64,000 nt of DNA from positions 822,401 to 886,400 of the forward strand of contig OY755175.1 of NCBI GenBank assembly GCA_963576735.1, read 5' to 3'. The translations under genes were made by a program, and so were the position numbers. Below, one piece after another: positions 61,352 to 64,000 of the stretch; within the stretch, counting starts at the first letter, position 1; each line of letters opens with the position of its first letter. The notes beneath the pieces were generated by a model. That model ran no database searches. It saw only the letters and a program-made list of their open reading frames with translations, and was not told the origin of the DNA. This stretch comes from Bedellia somnulentella (lineage: Eukaryota; Arthropoda; Insecta; Lepidoptera; Bedelliidae).

Positions 61352-61655
61352 CCCTACCAAGGGGCTCGAGCCTACCCTTTATAGGGCGATTTGGCCATAG
61401 TCCATCACGCTGGTCAATTGCGGGTTGGAAGACTAACGACTACTACCGTAATAGTAGCCGGGACCGAAGGCTTTACGTGCCCTCCGAAGCACTGAATCAT
61501 CTTGATTTTCGGATAATCCGGTGATTCAGGCCTGCAATATCCTCCAAACTGGGTTAAATCTTACAAATTAAATTTGTAAGGTTACCACCCCTCGGGAATC
61601 GAACCCGAGACCTCCGTACCTGAAACCAAGCGCTTAACCGCTAGACCACGGAGGC
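61352..61655 (-). repeat. SINE family C, full tRNA-headed copy
   Basis: Head at 61655-61584 (minus): GCCTCCGTGGTCTAGCGGTT with A box TGGTCTAGCGG and B box GGTTCGATTCC. Body: AGTGCTTCGGAGGGCACGTA, GTCCCGGCTACTATTACGG, GTGATGGACTATGGCC; ends near AGGCTCGAGCCCCTTGG. A common Lepidopteran SINE layout. Confidence 0.75.
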
Positions 61656-62254
61656 AGTTTTCAATAAACATTTGTTTTTTTTTATCTGTCATTATTTTGT
61701 TATCAGTGTCATCGTTTCAGTAGAGTAGAGTAGAAGAACATTTAGATAGAGGAATTGATGTTGGGTTTGTCTCCACATCGCTCATCGATTTCTTTAAAGA
61801 TACTATCTTAAACCGCTTCGTAAAACGCATACATAACACATATATACTCGTATAAATATTGAATTGATGTGGTGGTGGTGCTGACTTGTCATTTTTTCTA
61901 GGCCATATAATACTCAATTAAATAAAACATATTACTTAAAAAATATCGAATCTTTATTTAGCTCCTTAGTGTTCGACTCACGTCCAAAATGGGTATATCC
62001 TTTTCCGAAACCGACGACCAGAATATTGATATTTTAATCCGTTTTTGGTGTTAAGAGTCTCTTGTTTGAATTTAACCGCAGTTTAATTTATTTTAATCAC
62101 ATATTGTGCATACAATTATTTCTCAAATTAGGGAGTATTGGCCTGTCCTTGTACTTGTAGTGTTGGCTGAGAATAGCTCTAACTTATCGGACAGTTATAT
62201 ATAGCTATAAAAGGTTTCTTTTGAATGTGTTTAAATAACTCAAACTCAACTTAA
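61656..62254. other. No gene seen
   Basis: AT-rich. Confidence 0.35.
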
Positions 62255-62527
62255 AACTCAAACGTTCACGCCGTATTTCCCTGAACGGGTTTGCAGAGGT
62301 ACTAACACTTCTGAGCATCACGTGACATTATCACCTGGTGTTCGGAGTACCCACGTAGCTTGTGGCTTGGACTGGACAGTACTCACGTGAAGGGGCAGGC
62401 CTATCGCCGTTTTGTACGATTACACTTACATGACAAAGTACAACTTAGCCATTTGGGTTTCCTCACGATGTTTTCTCTCACCTTTAGCAACCATGATAAA
62501 TTAATCACACATATTTCTTTAAAATAG
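62255..62527 (-). repeat. SINE family B, headless copy
   Basis: AAACGTTCACGCCGTATTTC, GGGTTTGCAGAGGTACTAAC, CATCACGTGACATTATCACC, GTTTCCTCACGATGTTTTCT, ACCATGATAAATTAATCACA. Confidence 0.75.
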
Positions 62528-62729
62528 TTAAAGTTAAAAAAAACATAATGATATCTTTCATGTAAACGAAAGTCTCTGAAGTGTAACTGATGCGTCGAAA
62601 CCAGAAGTATTTAGTCGGAATATATCAGCTACTTTGGATCTAGAACTTTGACCTTAGCTCTGTGTTATATATAAGTGTAATAATAACTATACTGTTTTGT
62701 TGTACTTTTATATACTACATATGTGTATT
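62528..62729. other. No gene seen
   Basis: AT-rich. Confidence 0.3.
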
Positions 62730-63030
62730 CATACATACATATGCTGACAGCTATAAATCCCTGGAAGGGGTAGCCAGAGCCAATGAATTAGAAATTTCTC
62801 AGCCACTTTTGGAAAGTTGTGTGGGGAGAAGATGGTAAAATAAAGGTTGTTGGTGATGGGTCTCCAACTGGATCGCCCAAAAATCCCTTAATATCGTTAC
62901 CCAATACCCAATACCGTCAGTCGCCTCTTACGTACATCCACCGGAAGAAATGGGGTATTGCTCTTCTAAGCCGACACTACACAGCATAATATCACGACTA
63001 TAAATCCCAAAATAGGGTACCTAGAGCTTT
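62730..63030 (-). repeat. SINE family A, full copy plus a second 3' end
   Basis: 62730-62993: GCTATAAATCCCTGGAAGGG to AAGCCGACACTACACAGC. 62994-63030: CACGACTATAAATCCCAAAA, GGGTACCTAGAGCTTTGG, a second, partial copy. Confidence 0.75.
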
Positions 63031-63481
63031 GGAACTTTTGTTTATACTCTTTTATTGGATTAATAGAAATATGAAATATATTTAGGCACTTAATGGAAAG
63101 TTGAGTACATTCAAAAAGAGGTTACCTATAGAGCCAATGACAATGGTAATGATTTCAGAAATGGCGAAGGACACATTTAAGGCACACAAATAGATAGTAG
63201 AAATAATAGGCCCTGTATGAAAATATTAATGAAAATAGATGAAGTTACGGAAATCTAAAAATAAATAATTCACAATAAACGACCCTAAGTCCCATTTTCG
63301 CTTCGAAATTTTTGGTAATGTGTTAGAAAGATCTAAGAAAACACTTCAGTATGGTCGTTTTTAGAATTATTGTTAAAAGTACCTCTCCTTAACTCAAAAT
63401 TACTTCACATGTGCTCACGCCTATGTATAAAGAACAAAAGAGCATGTATGAAAATATTTATTGATTTTTCATTATCGTACA
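63031..63481. other. No gene seen
   Basis: AT-rich. Confidence 0.35.
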
Positions 63482-63545
63482 AACTTGCTATCGATAGTGT
63501 CTGCCTACCCCAATGCGAACTAACGGCGTGATTATATTTATGTAT
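63482..63545 (+). mobile_element. 3' end fragment of the RTE-like LINE family
   Basis: CTATCGATAGTGTCTGCCTA, CCCCAATGCGAACTAACGGC, GTGATTATATTTATG; matches 15655-15700 reversed. Confidence 0.6.
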
Positions 63546-63750
63546 TACTGTCAGAATTATATCACCCTACAGAAGACCTTGTAGGTGAAGTCAATAACAT
63601 TTGTGCCGTGGCGCGTGACGGTGAATCATAATGATCTAACAACAATTTGTTTTGACCAAACATATAAGCTCATAGTAACATACGTGTGCGTAATATATGC
63701 AATAATGTTCATTTTGTACGCTCTCAGAGCTACTTTATGTATTGTGAATC

Positions 63751-63895
63751 TGCGCAGTGTCGGCTTAGAATAGCACTATCCCATTTCTTCCAATGGGTGA
63801 TCGTAAGAAGACTCACGATATTGGAACTTTTTAAGTGATTTTTGGGCGGTGCGGTTGGAAATCCATCATCAAGAACATTCAACTTCCAAAAGTAA
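63751..63895 (+). repeat. SINE family A, 5' part
   Basis: CGCAGTGTCGGCTTAGAATA, GCACTATCCCATTTCTTCC, GGGCGGTGCGGTTGGAAATC. The 3' half is missing. Confidence 0.7.
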
Positions 63896-64000
63896 AAACC
63901 AAAAATCTTAAACTTAAAATCAACTCAAATTTAAATAAATACATACACTCGAGTCATTATTTCTCCATATTTGCGTAGATACTGACCACGATAGTTACGT

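Noticed and set aside
1..64000. CRISPR array, bacterial operons or ribosomal RNA genes
   Set aside because: The periodic repeats are microsatellites and dispersed SINEs; no spacer-repeat array, operon layout or rRNA sequence was seen.

Overview
This window reads as insect nuclear DNA, most likely from a moth or butterfly. It is AT-rich and I see no intact host protein gene. It holds many non-LTR retrotransposons of the jockey, CR1-like and RTE-like kinds, two copies of one Ty3/gypsy element, BEL/Pao debris, Helitron-like sequence with a CTAG end, hAT-, P- and PIF/Harbinger-type DNA transposons, and dozens of SINE copies. The Lepidoptera call rests on repeat families I recognise (RTE ends with a TGA-repeat tail, SINEs with a conserved TCGTAAGAGGCGACTAAGGG block) and is an inference.

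Bases 1-15,640 form one nested stack. An old LINE on the minus strand, of which a gag-like ORF1 remains (1-465 and 3776-4304, with flank from 15092), is cut by an RTE-like LINE (about 466-3775) and by a jockey-type LINE (4316-15080) with an 11-bp target duplication. The jockey copy is complete in outline (5' leader, gag, endonuclease, RT, C-terminus, poly-A) but is itself broken by four insertions: a deleted hAT element (13802-14828, 8-bp TSD), a short LINE 3' end (10882-11097), a plus-strand CR1/jockey-like LINE (8773-9746), and an unclassified block (4869-8084) that was in turn hit by a Ty3/gypsy element (5547-8024, identical LTRs, 4-bp TSD).

Bases 15,641-22,900 hold a second RTE-like LINE on the minus strand whose endonuclease is split by a 4.2-kb plus-strand CR1/jockey-like LINE (18212-22414). 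Bases 22,900-30,000 hold a BEL/Pao gag relic and a LINE C-terminus invaded by a 6-kb Ty3/gypsy copy (23832-29816, LTRs about 0.7% apart) with a full-length pol frame and a frameshifted gag. The 5547-8024 copy is an internally deleted relative in which gag is fused in frame to the integrase tail.

Bases 30,000-34,600 hold LINE 3' ends and a tandemly duplicated Helitron-like block. One duplicate carries a 534-bp THAP-exon element (31645-32178, 8-bp TSD) and a retroelement fragment; the other duplicate preserves the empty site. A second THAP-exon element lies at 59655-60227.

Bases 34,600-64,000 are gene-poor and AT-rich, peppered with at least eighteen copies of one SINE whose 3' end resembles the RTE-like LINE at 15.6 kb, two tRNA-headed SINE families, several inverted-repeat elements, and three copies (42.5, 56.2 and 56.7 kb) of an unusual foldback retroposon built around tRNA-like sequence in inverted orientation and flanked by 9-14-bp duplications. 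That family is the most unusual thing I found here.
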